Numbered from the stretch's first letter, positions 6,083-14,507 are shown. The stretch is DNA of 19,901 nucleotides from Victivallales bacterium (GCA_018648945.1 JABGQJ010000053.1:1-19901), one strand, 5' to 3'. Numbers and translations: made by a program. The notes: a model not told the origin generated them from the letters alone.

Positions 6083-8914
6083 ATGGCCCTTGGCCTCTTC
6101 AAAAAACTGTTCCGCGGAAAACCGCAGGAATCGGGGGCGCAGCAGCCCAACGCGGATGAATTGGCTGCCGAACAGGAGACGGCTGATGATGCTGGCGACG
6201 ATCTGCCCGCACCTTCCCCGCCCGACGACGCAGCAGCGGAGGAACCGCAAGAGGCCTGCTACGATGTGACGCCCGCCGAGGCGGTCGGTTCAGGCGAGTC
6301 GTTGCACGTTGGCCTGCCGCGATCACCGTCGCCGTACCACACGGGCGGCTCGACTGACGTGGCTGCGGACGAGCGGCGGCGAAGTCAGACAAACCGGATC
6401 CAGAGGCCGGAGGCAACGGCTCCTGACCTGCCGGGAAGCGAAGATGCCCCGCAGCAACGCGATCAAACGCAAGCCCCTCCGGGACGCCCGGCGACCCAGC
6501 TCGTCAAGCAGATGCCCGACGAGGCGGCGGATGAACTGCGCCGCAGCCAGACATTCCGGGTGCAGGATCTGGGCAAGCGCCCCCCAACCCAACTCGTCAA
6601 GTCGGTGCCCGACGAGGCGGAGGACGAGCTGCGACGCAGCCAGACGTTCCGGGTGCAGGATCTGCCGGAACGCCCACCAAGCCAACTCGTCAAGCAAGCA
6701 CCGGACGAGGCGGAGGACGAACTGCGGCGCAGCCAGACATTCCGGGTCCAGTCTCCACACGGCGCCACCCCAAAGCCCCCCCCTCCCCTTCCCCCGGTTG
6801 CACAGCCGTCAGTCCCTGAGCCGGCCTCGGACGAAGACACGGTGCCGGTGCCGTTCGCGGCGCTTGCGCTCAACCTTCCGGAGGCGCTCTTCGGCCCTGA
6901 ATTCGATGCGGAAGAAGCGGCGAACCGGGTGCTTCTCCTGCCTCGCTCTCGCCTGCTGGCCCAGCTTGCCGAAGGTCGCGTGGCCATGTCGTTGGCGGAG
7001 TTGAGCCAGCAAGTTCCCACTGGCTGGCTGGCTGACACGGCGGCCGAGGTGCTTCTGGACCTGCCTTCCGTGGTTGGCTCCGTCCCGCCCGAGCTACTCG
7101 TCCCAACGGCTGAGATGGCACCCGAGGCAAGAGATGCCGCTGAGATGGCGCCCTTCTTCGCGCCGCGCGGTACCGCACCGCCATGCCCTGTCGGTGCACC
7201 GCCTGCTCAGCCCGAGCCTGCGGCAGTTCCTCAGTCCTCCGCGGAAGAGGCCGTTGCCGCCGAGGTGGACTCGCCACCGGTCGTGCAACACGCCCCAGAC
7301 GGGCAGGTGTGCCTGCCGGCGGTGGCTGTGCTGGCGACTATCCCCGAAGCATGCCGTGGGGCTTCCTGGGCTGATTCCCCGCCCATTGCGCAGTTCGTTC
7401 TACCAGTGGCACCGGTGGTTGCGCAACTGGCAACGGGGCGTGTCACCGTCCCGGTTTCCGTATTCGGCGAGCAGCTGCCTGATGGGTGGTTCACCACTGC
7501 AGACGCGGCGGTGGAACTCCCCCTTGGCCTAGTCGTTGCGCATGTTCCGGTGGCAGCACTGGGGGTCCAAGGCGAGGAGGACGCGGAGGTCGCGGCTGCC
7601 GCCAAACTCGGGAGCTTCTTCGTCCCCCATGGGACCGTGCCCCCCTGCCCGACTCCGGAACCCGTACCCACGGAGGAGCCGGCTGAGCCGGTGGAGGAAC
7701 AGACGCCGGCACAGATGGTGGGGCCTGGTGAGATCGCCTTGCCGTTGGCGCCGCTGCTGGATGCCGTACCAACAGCGCTGCGTGGCCCGGCCTGGAGCGA
7801 AGTAGGTCCTCAGGCGGTGCTTCAGTTGCCCCAGCAAGAGCTGGTCGGGCAACTCCGCACCGGTCGCATCGTGGTCTCTGTCGACACACTTGCCCAGGTT
7901 CTGCCTGCTGGCTATCTGATTGCGGGAGGGGGCGACGAGGTGGAGCTACCCTTGGGCGTAGTGGTCGCTGCCGTGCCGCCCGAGGCCCTGGCCGTCACGG
8001 GTGAAGCCATGGGGGGGCTCGATGCATCTGCGGACATCCCAGACATCTTCTCGCCTGGAATGGCGATACCTCCGATGCCTGCCGCCGAACCTGTCCCAGT
8101 CCCCGAGGAACCGGTGGCAGAGCAACCGGTGGCCAAGGAACCGGTGGCCAAGGAACTGGTGGCCAAGGAACCGGTGGCGGCGCCAGCGCCAGCAGACCGC
8201 GCAACCAACGACAGCGTACCGAAGACCCGCCGACGGACCGTTCCGACACGCACTTGGGATGGGGTCGAGCTGTCCCTGGAACGAGCACCGCGCGGCGTCG
8301 ATGTGAACAGCGCCACCGCCGCCGAGCTTGTCGCGCTGCCGGGAGTGGGCGTCACCCGGGCAGAGGGAATTGTCCGTTGGCGCGAGGAGAATGGGCCTTT
8401 CACGTCCATCTACGACCTGGCCAGCGTACCGAGAATCGGGCCTTCCCTGTTCCGGAAAATGACTGGCCTGTCGTTGACCGCAGGCGGGTGCCGACACGAG
8501 AAATTGGACTCCCTGTTGGCAGTCGGCGCGGAGGACGGTGCCTTGCTCAAGCGACTTGCGGTCGCTCTGGTGACGCAGGTTGGTGCAGTGGGTTGCGTCC
8601 TCACGGACCGTCAGGGCCTGTCGTTGGCCAAGGTCGGGGACATGCAGGAGAACGGGGATCGCTACGCCGCTCTGGGTTCGCGCTATTTCCTGCGGACCAA
8701 GCGGCATCTACAGCAGTTTGTGGCGCAGGATGCGGATTGCCTGATCATTCCCGGCTGCGCTCCGCCTCTTCTTCTGCTTTGTGCCGAGGACGTGGTCGTT
8801 GTGATGGCCCTGAAAACGAGCCATGTACCAGCCCGTCGCCTGGCGCAAGTTCGCAAAGCAATGGCAGAAGTGGCATGGTTGCTTGGTCGCAGGGCCGTCG
8901 TGCTGAAATACTGA
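6083..8914 (+). CDS. Multi-repeat scaffold-like protein with ComEA-type HhH and C-terminal Roadblock-like domain
   Basis: A 943-residue protein. The ATG at 6083 is preferred over an upstream in-frame ATG at 5987 because AGGAA lies 9 bases ahead and the extra residues look non-coding. In order: a short basic start (MALGLFKKLFRGK); an acidic/Pro linker; a degenerate repeat at 92-107 and three 31-residue repeats at 135-165, 166-196 and 197-223, each with RRSQTFRVQ; three related modules of about 120 residues (about 254-370, 409-526, 551-671); five pentapeptides of the type EPVAK (675-699); a ComEA-type helix-hairpin-helix (739-797, VNSATAAELVALPGVG); and a Roadblock/LC7-like domain (about 800-943). 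No membrane segment is evident. The HhH suggests DNA binding or simply a structural element; the Roadblock-like end suggests contact with a GTPase. It diverges from mglA and is followed 33 bp later by the DUF4388 gene. I know no named family with this whole architecture. Confidence 0.85.
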   Translation: MALGLFKKLFRGKPQESGAQQPNADELAAEQETADDAGDDLPAPSPPDDAAAEEPQEACYDVTPAEAVGSGESLHVGLPRSPSPYHTGGSTDVAADERRRSQTNRIQRPEATAPDLPGSEDAPQQRDQTQAPPGRPATQLVKQMPDEAADELRRSQTFRVQDLGKRPPTQLVKSVPDEAEDELRRSQTFRVQDLPERPPSQLVKQAPDEAEDELRRSQTFRVQSPHGATPKPPPPLPPVAQPSVPEPASDEDTVPVPFAALALNLPEALFGPEFDAEEAANRVLLLPRSRLLAQLAEGRVAMSLAELSQQVPTGWLADTAAEVLLDLPSVVGSVPPELLVPTAEMAPEARDAAEMAPFFAPRGTAPPCPVGAPPAQPEPAAVPQSSAEEAVAAEVDSPPVVQHAPDGQVCLPAVAVLATIPEACRGASWADSPPIAQFVLPVAPVVAQLATGRVTVPVSVFGEQLPDGWFTTADAAVELPLGLVVAHVPVAALGVQGEEDAEVAAAAKLGSFFVPHGTVPPCPTPEPVPTEEPAEPVEEQTPAQMVGPGEIALPLAPLLDAVPTALRGPAWSEVGPQAVLQLPQQELVGQLRTGRIVVSVDTLAQVLPAGYLIAGGGDEVELPLGVVVAAVPPEALAVTGEAMGGLDASADIPDIFSPGMAIPPMPAAEPVPVPEEPVAEQPVAKEPVAKELVAKEPVAAPAPADRATNDSVPKTRRRTVPTRTWDGVELSLERAPRGVDVNSATAAELVALPGVGVTRAEGIVRWREENGPFTSIYDLASVPRIGPSLFRKMTGLSLTAGGCRHEKLDSLLAVGAEDGALLKRLAVALVTQVGAVGCVLTDRQGLSLAKVGDMQENGDRYAALGSRYFLRTKRHLQQFVAQDADCLIIPGCAPPLLLLCAEDVVVVMALKTSHVPARRLAQVRKAMAEVAWLLGRRAVVLKY
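6356..6751 (+). repeat. Coding tandem repeats, 93-bp period, with RRSQTFRVQ core
   Basis: Three in-phase copies start at 6485, 6578 and 6671 (exact 93-bp spacing; the third ends after 81 bp). A diverged half-copy lies at 6356-6403. Copies differ mostly at synonymous or conservative positions, and the core Arg-Arg-Ser-Gln-Thr is kept in all four, which suggests selection on the protein. Each core threonine (103, 157, 188, 219) is followed at +3 by Ile or Val. Confidence 0.9.
8105..8179 (+). repeat. Five 15-bp coding repeats (EPVAK-type pentapeptides)
   Basis: Five adjacent 15-base units of the form AAGGAACCGGTGGCC encode EPVAE, QPVAK, EPVAK, ELVAK and EPVAA. They form a flexible linker between the third large module and the helix-hairpin-helix. 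Slippage-prone, so length may vary between strains. Confidence 0.85.
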
Positions 8915-8947
8915 TCCCGAACGCGCCCTCTTCCATGGAGGCACTGA

Positions 8948-10054
8948 ATGGCCCGTAAGGACGCAGGAATTGCCGGAACGGACCGGTGGCATTGGACAAC
9001 CCAAGACAGTGGGCAGCTAGCCGCCAAGTTCAAAGCTGCTGTGCTGGAGTGCATGCGGGAGTTCTCGGTCGCCGCCGAAGCGAACGACGACCCCACGGAC
9101 GAGGTCTTCGAGCAGGTCCGGGATTTCGACGCGGCAGCGTTCAGCCTGGACGAATGTGCGGCCAACTGCCACGTTGCCGCGAAGACGCTCCGTCTGGCCT
9201 GGGAGATACCCGTGCTGGACGAGGAAGAGGACGTCGATGTTGCGGCCCGTCTGGAGCGCTCCGTGGGCAAACCCGTTACCCTAGCCCGAACCACGATCGA
9301 CGAACTGCGCGGCCGCACCCTCGTTCTGGCCCAACTGGACGGCAACAGTGCCATCGTCCTGCACGACGGGGACTACTGGGGGACGCCGGCTGACCGCCTG
9401 GTCGTGCTGCCGACCGACGAGGAGGATGCCACGCTTGCCCTCACGCAGAGCAAGGCTGCCGAGAAAGCGGCGCCCTCGCCACGGGTTGTGGAGTTCCTGG
9501 AGCGACTGGAAGCCGGGCTGCAACCCCCCATCCTCATCTACTCCGGGAGCAACCCCGGCGTGGTGCGTCTGGATGTCTGTGGCGAGAAGGGAGGCGAAGT
9601 CGTTGCGCTGAAGTCTCTGCCTCCCGAACTGAAGAAGCGCTTGGCCGAAGCACGCAGACACACCTCGGGCTTGGTCCTGACTGCCCAGGAACCGGATCTT
9701 GAGAACGACTTCTACTTCCGTTTGGGCAAGGGGGAGATGAGCAATGTCCTCCAGTTCCTGACGATGATGAACCGGACGGGCGTGCTTGAGACGGGGTCTG
9801 CCGGGGCGAAGGCCGGGGCAGATGGCTGTGTGTTCGTGTCTGGCACGCGCATTTCCCACGCGGAATATGGGAACTACGATGGCGTGCGGGCGCTGGCGGA
9901 GATGCTGACCCTGGACAGCATGGAAGTCACCTTCCACGATGGCGTGGAACCCTCGGTGAGGACCATTCACTCCTCAACCGACCAGATGCTTATCGAGGCC
10001 GCAATCCAGGCGGACGAGCTGCTGGGCGAGCGGCGACGCAACGGCAACGACTGA
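8948..10054 (+). CDS. DUF4388 (PATAN-type) domain protein
   Basis: A 368-residue protein starting at an ATG 7 bases after GGAGG. Residues about 1-100 are an acidic helical region I do not recognise, and 105-260 are a mixed region without a known motif. The C-terminal part (about 262-352) fits DUF4388: a start like GEMSNVLQFLTMMNRTGVLE, then strands CVFVSGTRISHAEYGNYDG, then ALAEML and a strand SMEVTFHDG. DUF4388/PATAN domains occur in signalling proteins, including PatA-type regulators linked to type IV pilus motility, and often near MglA/Roadblock genes. Here the domain is C-terminal and no receiver domain is present. It lies 33 bp after the multi-repeat gene on the same strand, so co-transcription is likely, and it ends 43 bp from the convergent second FHA gene. 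Confidence 0.8.
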   Translation: MARKDAGIAGTDRWHWTTQDSGQLAAKFKAAVLECMREFSVAAEANDDPTDEVFEQVRDFDAAAFSLDECAANCHVAAKTLRLAWEIPVLDEEEDVDVAARLERSVGKPVTLARTTIDELRGRTLVLAQLDGNSAIVLHDGDYWGTPADRLVVLPTDEEDATLALTQSKAAEKAAPSPRVVEFLERLEAGLQPPILIYSGSNPGVVRLDVCGEKGGEVVALKSLPPELKKRLAEARRHTSGLVLTAQEPDLENDFYFRLGKGEMSNVLQFLTMMNRTGVLETGSAGAKAGADGCVFVSGTRISHAEYGNYDGVRALAEMLTLDSMEVTFHDGVEPSVRTIHSSTDQMLIEAAIQADELLGERRRNGND

Positions 10055-10097
10055 GCCGCTCCGCCGGAATCGCCAGGCCAGCACAGCCGTTCCTTGC

Positions 10098-11282
10098 CTA
10101 TCCCTGCACCCAGAAGAGCAAGGCTTCGCACTCGGGCTGTCCCTGGGGACAACCAGGGCAGATGGCACCGGACGCGCCAAGCTTGCACTCGGCCTCCTCG
10201 ACGTAGAGTTCGCGCCCGGTCTCGTCGTAGACGAATGTGCCATTGGCGCTGCGGTCGATGAGGTAGAAGGCCCCGTTCCGGTAGCGGATCTCCGCATGGC
10301 GCCGGGAAGCGGTGGTCACCCGCAGCGAAATGTCGTTGCTTTCTTCACGTCCCATGGTGACGGAGGTGTTCTTGGCGTCCAGGACCAATACTTTCTCGCG
10401 CCAGATCACGCAGAGCCTGGAGCTGGTGCTTGGCGGTTCCCAAGCCGTTGGCGGCTTGGTCTTCTCCACTCCTGGTTCGGAAGACGGACCCCCTGCCCTT
10501 TGGGCGGCCATTCGCTCCTGCATCTCGCGAACGGCAACATGGCGCTGACTGGCAGCGCGCCAGTTGGTGGGGGCCTGCTCGTTGTCCCATTCCTGCTTGA
10601 CGGTGTCCCGCTTGTTAGGCCCGGCTCCCGGCAGCATCTCGTTGGGGGGGGTAAGCACGGTTCCCAGGCCAACCGAGGGAGCTTCCTCGGCGGGTACTTG
10701 GCCAGGTACTTGGCCAGGTACTTGGCCAGCTACTTGGGCATCCTCCACTTCCGACACGAGCCGCTCGCGCCAGTTGACGTTGAAGAGGCGGACCCGCAGT
10801 CGCTTCTCCATGGTCTCGGCACCCGCCAGCGGCGTGAACCACTGACCCACGTCGTGGCTTGTCCTGGAACGCACCTGCTCCGTGCTGACCACCTGGCCTG
10901 GCTTGGCGATGGTCACCATTCGAGCCGTCGTGGTCACCACCTCGCCGGTGCAACTGCCCCCGCGCACGGTGACGCTGCCTGAGTGCAGCCCCATGCGGAG
11001 TGTGGCGCGCGTAATGGTGCGGAAGTCCGTCTCGGCAACGACCCGCTGCATGTCGCAGGCCGCCCGCACCGCACCATCCGCCTCAGCGAAGCTGCACAGA
11101 AGTGTGCTACCGACACTGCGGATCAACTCGCCATCGTGTTGCTCACGGATGTCGCCAAGCAGTGCGAGGCACCTATCGACGAACTCGCGGACTACGAGTT
11201 CACCTTCCATATCCCGGATCGCCGAGACCGTTGGGATATCCACGAACATCAGCGTTAGATCTTGAGAGTTCTGCTCCGGCAT
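10098..11282 (-). CDS. Degenerate class III cyclase-homology domain + FHA domain protein (copy 2)
   Basis: A 394-residue paralogue of the product at 3491-4561. The ATG at 11282 is chosen because the cyclase fold starts at once (LTLMFVDIPTVS); its ribosome site is weak, and an in-frame GTG at 11342 would add 20 residues. The cyclase-like domain (about 1-170) keeps the first metal Asp15, but the second is Ser59 (RSVGSTLL). The substrate Asp position is Ser110 and the transition-state Asn position is Thr117; Arg121 remains. A linker follows, with the tetrapeptide repeat QVPG (187-198). The FHA domain is at about 288-392 with Gly311-Arg312, Ser326-Arg327, His329 and Asn347-Gly348-Thr349. A CPG tail motif (375-377) matches copy 1. 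Activity as a cyclase is unlikely; phosphothreonine binding is likely. It has its own upstream gap and converges on the DUF4388 gene. Confidence 0.86.
   Translation of the reverse strand: MPEQNSQDLTLMFVDIPTVSAIRDMEGELVVREFVDRCLALLGDIREQHDGELIRSVGSTLLCSFAEADGAVRAACDMQRVVAETDFRTITRATLRMGLHSGSVTVRGGSCTGEVVTTTARMVTIAKPGQVVSTEQVRSRTSHDVGQWFTPLAGAETMEKRLRVRLFNVNWRERLVSEVEDAQVAGQVPGQVPGQVPAEEAPSVGLGTVLTPPNEMLPGAGPNKRDTVKQEWDNEQAPTNWRAASQRHVAVREMQERMAAQRAGGPSSEPGVEKTKPPTAWEPPSTSSRLCVIWREKVLVLDAKNTSVTMGREESNDISLRVTTASRRHAEIRYRNGAFYLIDRSANGTFVYDETGRELYVEEAECKLGASGAICPGCPQGQPECEALLFWVQG
10694..10741 (-). repeat. 12-bp tandem coding repeats (QVPG linker)
   Basis: Three identical copies of GTACTTGGCCAG (plus-strand reading) at 10694-10705, 10706-10717 and 10718-10729, with a degenerate fourth to 10741. 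They encode the QVPG repeats between the cyclase-like and FHA domains, a likely length-variable linker. Confidence 0.85.
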
Positions 11283-11365
11283 GGGTCCCCAGTTTCTCCA
11301 GGACAAAAAAAAGTCACGCGGCGGGTCCATCCCGTCGGTCACTCAATGTGAGGATATTCACCTAC

Positions 11366-11394
11366 AGGGTAACCTTAAACTGGCCCGAGGGCAA
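11366..11394 (-). promoter_or_regulatory. Candidate promoter for the second cyclase-homology/FHA gene
   Basis: Reading the minus strand, TTGCCC (11394-11389) and TACCCT (11371-11366) are separated by 17 bases, about 85 bp before the start codon at 11282. The -35 matches 4 of 6 and the -10 only 3 of 6 of the sigma-70 consensus, so this is tentative. Confidence 0.25.
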
Positions 11395-11439
11395 CTCCCG
11401 CCATCTCGATTTCGGACACTTTCGGGGTACATGGGTTCA

Positions 11440-14439
11440 TCACAGCCCAGATTTCGTGTGGTCTTGTGTGCGTTCGCCGAGAAGTGGCGCGGTCGGGAAC
11501 GGCACGTCGCGGCCCAGTTCGGCCAGCAGTTCGGGGTCTCCGAGGGCGCAGGCCCCAACGCAGGCCAGGCCTCCCTGCAAGGCTTCGCACAGTGCGGCCA
11601 CGACGGCTTGGGGAGTTGCCTCCAGAAGGCCCTGTCGGTATGTGTCGCGGTCGGCGTAGGAGATGCCCTGCAAGTGATGGTGGAGCGCCTCCTGGGTCAG
11701 TTGCGGGGGACGGCGAGGGCGCTGGTCTGTCCGCACGACAGCAGGAAGTGCCTCCTCGATCTGGGCGGCGGACCAAGCGAAGCCGTCGGCGCGGTGCGCC
11801 AGATCCTCGAAGAACGCCAGCGTGCGTGCCGGTGTGGGATCGCGGTAGGACAGGAAGGAGAGAGTGCCAAAGATGGCGTCGTACTCGCAGGATGCCCCAT
11901 AGGCTCCGCCTTTGGCGCGGATCTCCTCCCATGCTTCGCCGAGCGAGAGCAGATGCGCCCCAAGCTCAAGCAGAGGGGCAGTCGAGGCCGGGAAGCGGGG
12001 GGCAGGAACACACCACGCCACGTGGGCACCGTTCGCGGCCACCGCAAGGGCGCTTCGGACCGGTTGCGGGGCGCCATCCGTCGGCGGCGGCGCGCCAGGA
12101 CAAGCCGGAGCGGAGCTCGCGGCCTGGAAGGTGGTGGTGTGCTGACGCAGCGTCTGGGCGGCGGCGCGTGAGCCGGTATGGGCGAGGATCCCAGGGCCTG
12201 CGGCAAGCACGTGAAGCCGGATTTCCGCCAAGTCCGAAGCAATGGAGGCAAGGGAGCCGGGGAGCGCGTTTGCCAGCCCGTCAGCCAACCGCAACTGGAG
12301 GGGGCCATACCAGCCGCTTCGCAGCCTGTGGGCTTGCGAGAACCCCTCGGATGCGTGCTGTGCGGCAATGAGGTGCCCGTCCCCGAGGACACTGGCCAGG
12401 AGCCGGGATCTGCGCTGGCGCACGAGGTCGGTGAGCCGTTCGCTTGGGGTGAACCTGGTGGTCAACAGCACCTCTGTGAGAATATCCAGGGCGCTGGCGA
12501 ATTCCCCGCCGAGAGAGCTGCACCTGATCGTGAGCATCGGGACGGGGTGGTTGCCCTCCCCTGGCTTAGCCCGGCGGACACAGCAGCCGGCCCCAACCCT
12601 CCCTCCCAGTTCGGCGATGCGGGCGGCAAGGGAGGCGTAGTCCCCACGCTCGGTGTCTAGGCGCCCCAGGCAGTAGGCGAAGAGGGGCAGGAGCCCCACA
12701 AGCCGGGGCGGCAGGAAGGGCAGTTCGAAGGCCTGGATGCAGTCCTCCAACCCATTGGCAAACACATGGCTGGTCAGCAGTACGGCTTCCCCCAGATGCT
12801 CGGTCTCGCTCGTGGGCAAGGGAGGATGCTTGGGAAGCTGCTGGCGGCGAAGCCTGGGGAGCCGCTCAAGGTCCGCAGCTGAGTCCGGGGTCTCTTGCCA
12901 GGAATGGAGACGTTCCTCCTGCTCCCGTAGCCCATGGCGTTCGGAGTCGCTCAGGTCTCCGTCAATCCGGGCCAGCCTCTCGCTGGCCCGGCCCTGCTCA
13001 ACGACCGTGAGGGCGGCATCCGGCTGGGCGGCCAGCAGCAGGCGGTGGGGATTTTCGAGCAGCCTGGCGCGGATCAGATCCGGCACGAACTGCGGGTCGT
13101 CCATCACTCGGTCGCGAAGGCGTCGCAGAGGTTCCTCGAGGGAGATGGCCTGCACGGGCGAGCCGCCATGGACCCAGAAGCCGAGCGCCTCCTCGGCCAG
13201 GAGGACCGGGTATTGACCGTCGATCAAGCGGCGCGAGAACTCCATCTGATTCAGCGCGGCCCGAATGGTGTCGGGTGGCAAGCCAGCAGCGGCCGCCCTG
13301 CGGAGAGTCTGCAGAACGAGATCCCGGAAACGCTGGCGGTTGCTGCTCGCACAGCCACGCAAGCCCACCATGAATGTGGGCTCCCGCCGTTCGCTGTCGT
13401 AGCCCGAGAGGAAGAGGTCGTCGCCGAGCCCGGATTCAGTGAGCGCTCGCTCAAGAGGGGTGCCCGGATGGCCGAGAAGAAGGTGGTCGAGCAGGTCCAT
13501 CTGGAGATGTGCATCCAGATCGACCGCGTTGTCGATGTGCCAGGCAAGCACCACGGCGGATCGGTCCTCGGGCGTCTCGTCCGGAGCCATGGTGACTGAG
13601 AGCAGATGCTGCCGCGGGGCCTCCCATGGCACTGGGCCGGGGAACTGCGGCGGTGGAGCCGGCAGGGAAGCGGGTAGTCCCTCCAGTGCTCGATCCAGGA
13701 GTTGGAGCCACGTGGGCACCCCCAGATTGCCATAGAAGAAGACCAGGGCTCGGTCGGCGCGGTAGTGGCTGTGGCAGAACGAGAGAAAATCCTCGTAGGA
13801 CAGCTGGGCAATGGCGGCGGGGACGCCGCCTGCATCGTAGCGGTAGGGAGTGTCGGGCAACAGTTGGGCCATGACCGCCGCCTGGACCACAGTCTCCAGT
13901 TCCGCGTATGCGCCGCGCATCTCGCTGTGGACGATCCCCTGCTCCCGCAAAGCGGGTCGGGATCCGGGGGCCGAGGAGGGGGAAAGGAAGTAGCCCTCCT
14001 GAAGGAAGGACTCTCGGCGGAGCAAGGGATGGAAGACGGCGTCAAGGTAGACCTGCGCCAGATTGCAGAAGTCGGCGGGCACGTTGCTGGCCACGGGATA
14101 GACGGTCCGGTCGGGGAACGTCATGGCGTTGGCGAAAGTAGCCATGCTGCATCTGAGCAGCTCGACGAATGGATCGCGCAGCGGGTATGCCGCAGACCCG
14201 CCCAACACCACGTGCTCGGCGATATGGGGCACGCCAGTGTCATCGACAGGCACGGTGGGGAAACAGATCGCGAGGACGTTCTCGGGATCGTCCGCCTCCA
14301 GGCACAACACGCGAAGGCCGGTGTGCAGATGGATGCCCTGGACGGCGACGGCCTGCAGTTCCTGGACCGCAACGGGCGGTTCGAGGCAGAATCCGTGCGG
14401 GTCGCCGTGGTCGGGGGAGGGAGGCGGGGGTGTGGGCAT
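11440..14439 (-). CDS. M16C metalloprotease, presequence protease (PreP/Cym1) family
   Basis: A 999-residue protein, the usual length of single-chain M16C enzymes (two halves, each of two alpha/beta domains, closing around the peptide). The inverted zinc motif is His72-Ile-Ala-Glu75-His76 within PHIAEHVVLGGS, and the downstream zinc glutamate is Glu173 in GIVHSEMRGAY. The segment AMTFPDRTVYPVASN (105-119) is also typical of the family. No signal peptide is seen; the first 15 residues are Pro-rich and probably disordered. The likely role is ATP-independent degradation of short unstructured peptides in the cytoplasm. The ATG at 14439 lacks a clear ribosome site. It follows rplQ by 92 bp with a perfect hairpin between, so it is probably a separate or attenuated unit. 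Confidence 0.92.
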   Translation of the reverse strand: MPTPPPPSPDHGDPHGFCLEPPVAVQELQAVAVQGIHLHTGLRVLCLEADDPENVLAICFPTVPVDDTGVPHIAEHVVLGGSAAYPLRDPFVELLRCSMATFANAMTFPDRTVYPVASNVPADFCNLAQVYLDAVFHPLLRRESFLQEGYFLSPSSAPGSRPALREQGIVHSEMRGAYAELETVVQAAVMAQLLPDTPYRYDAGGVPAAIAQLSYEDFLSFCHSHYRADRALVFFYGNLGVPTWLQLLDRALEGLPASLPAPPPQFPGPVPWEAPRQHLLSVTMAPDETPEDRSAVVLAWHIDNAVDLDAHLQMDLLDHLLLGHPGTPLERALTESGLGDDLFLSGYDSERREPTFMVGLRGCASSNRQRFRDLVLQTLRRAAAAGLPPDTIRAALNQMEFSRRLIDGQYPVLLAEEALGFWVHGGSPVQAISLEEPLRRLRDRVMDDPQFVPDLIRARLLENPHRLLLAAQPDAALTVVEQGRASERLARIDGDLSDSERHGLREQEERLHSWQETPDSAADLERLPRLRRQQLPKHPPLPTSETEHLGEAVLLTSHVFANGLEDCIQAFELPFLPPRLVGLLPLFAYCLGRLDTERGDYASLAARIAELGGRVGAGCCVRRAKPGEGNHPVPMLTIRCSSLGGEFASALDILTEVLLTTRFTPSERLTDLVRQRRSRLLASVLGDGHLIAAQHASEGFSQAHRLRSGWYGPLQLRLADGLANALPGSLASIASDLAEIRLHVLAAGPGILAHTGSRAAAQTLRQHTTTFQAASSAPACPGAPPPTDGAPQPVRSALAVAANGAHVAWCVPAPRFPASTAPLLELGAHLLSLGEAWEEIRAKGGAYGASCEYDAIFGTLSFLSYRDPTPARTLAFFEDLAHRADGFAWSAAQIEEALPAVVRTDQRPRRPPQLTQEALHHHLQGISYADRDTYRQGLLEATPQAVVAALCEALQGGLACVGACALGDPELLAELGRDVPFPTAPLLGERTQDHTKSGL

Positions 14440-14471
14440 GGAGTGGGCGTGCTTCGGGCGTCTGGGAAAGG

Positions 14472-14507
14472 CGCAAGGCCAGCAACCATGTGGTTGCTGG
14501 CCTTGCG
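14472..14507 (-). terminator. Perfect 16-bp hairpin after rplQ
   Basis: Arms CGCAAGGCCAGCAACC (14472-14487) and its exact complement (14492-14507) enclose the loop ATGT. It lies 24 bp beyond the rplQ stop and 32 bp before the M16C start. On the minus strand it is followed by CCTTTCCC, only a weak T-run, so it may act as a leaky terminator or as an RNA-stabilising 3' end of the ribosomal operon. Confidence 0.75.

Noticed and set aside
10098..11282. Functional adenylate/guanylate cyclase annotation
   Set aside because: The second metal Asp, the substrate Asp and the transition-state Asn positions are all substituted.
11466..12371. Long plus-strand frames inside the M16C gene (also 12934-13599 and 13702-14595)
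   Set aside because: Antisense shadows of GC-rich coding DNA; translations are Arg/Gly-rich with no recognisable domain.
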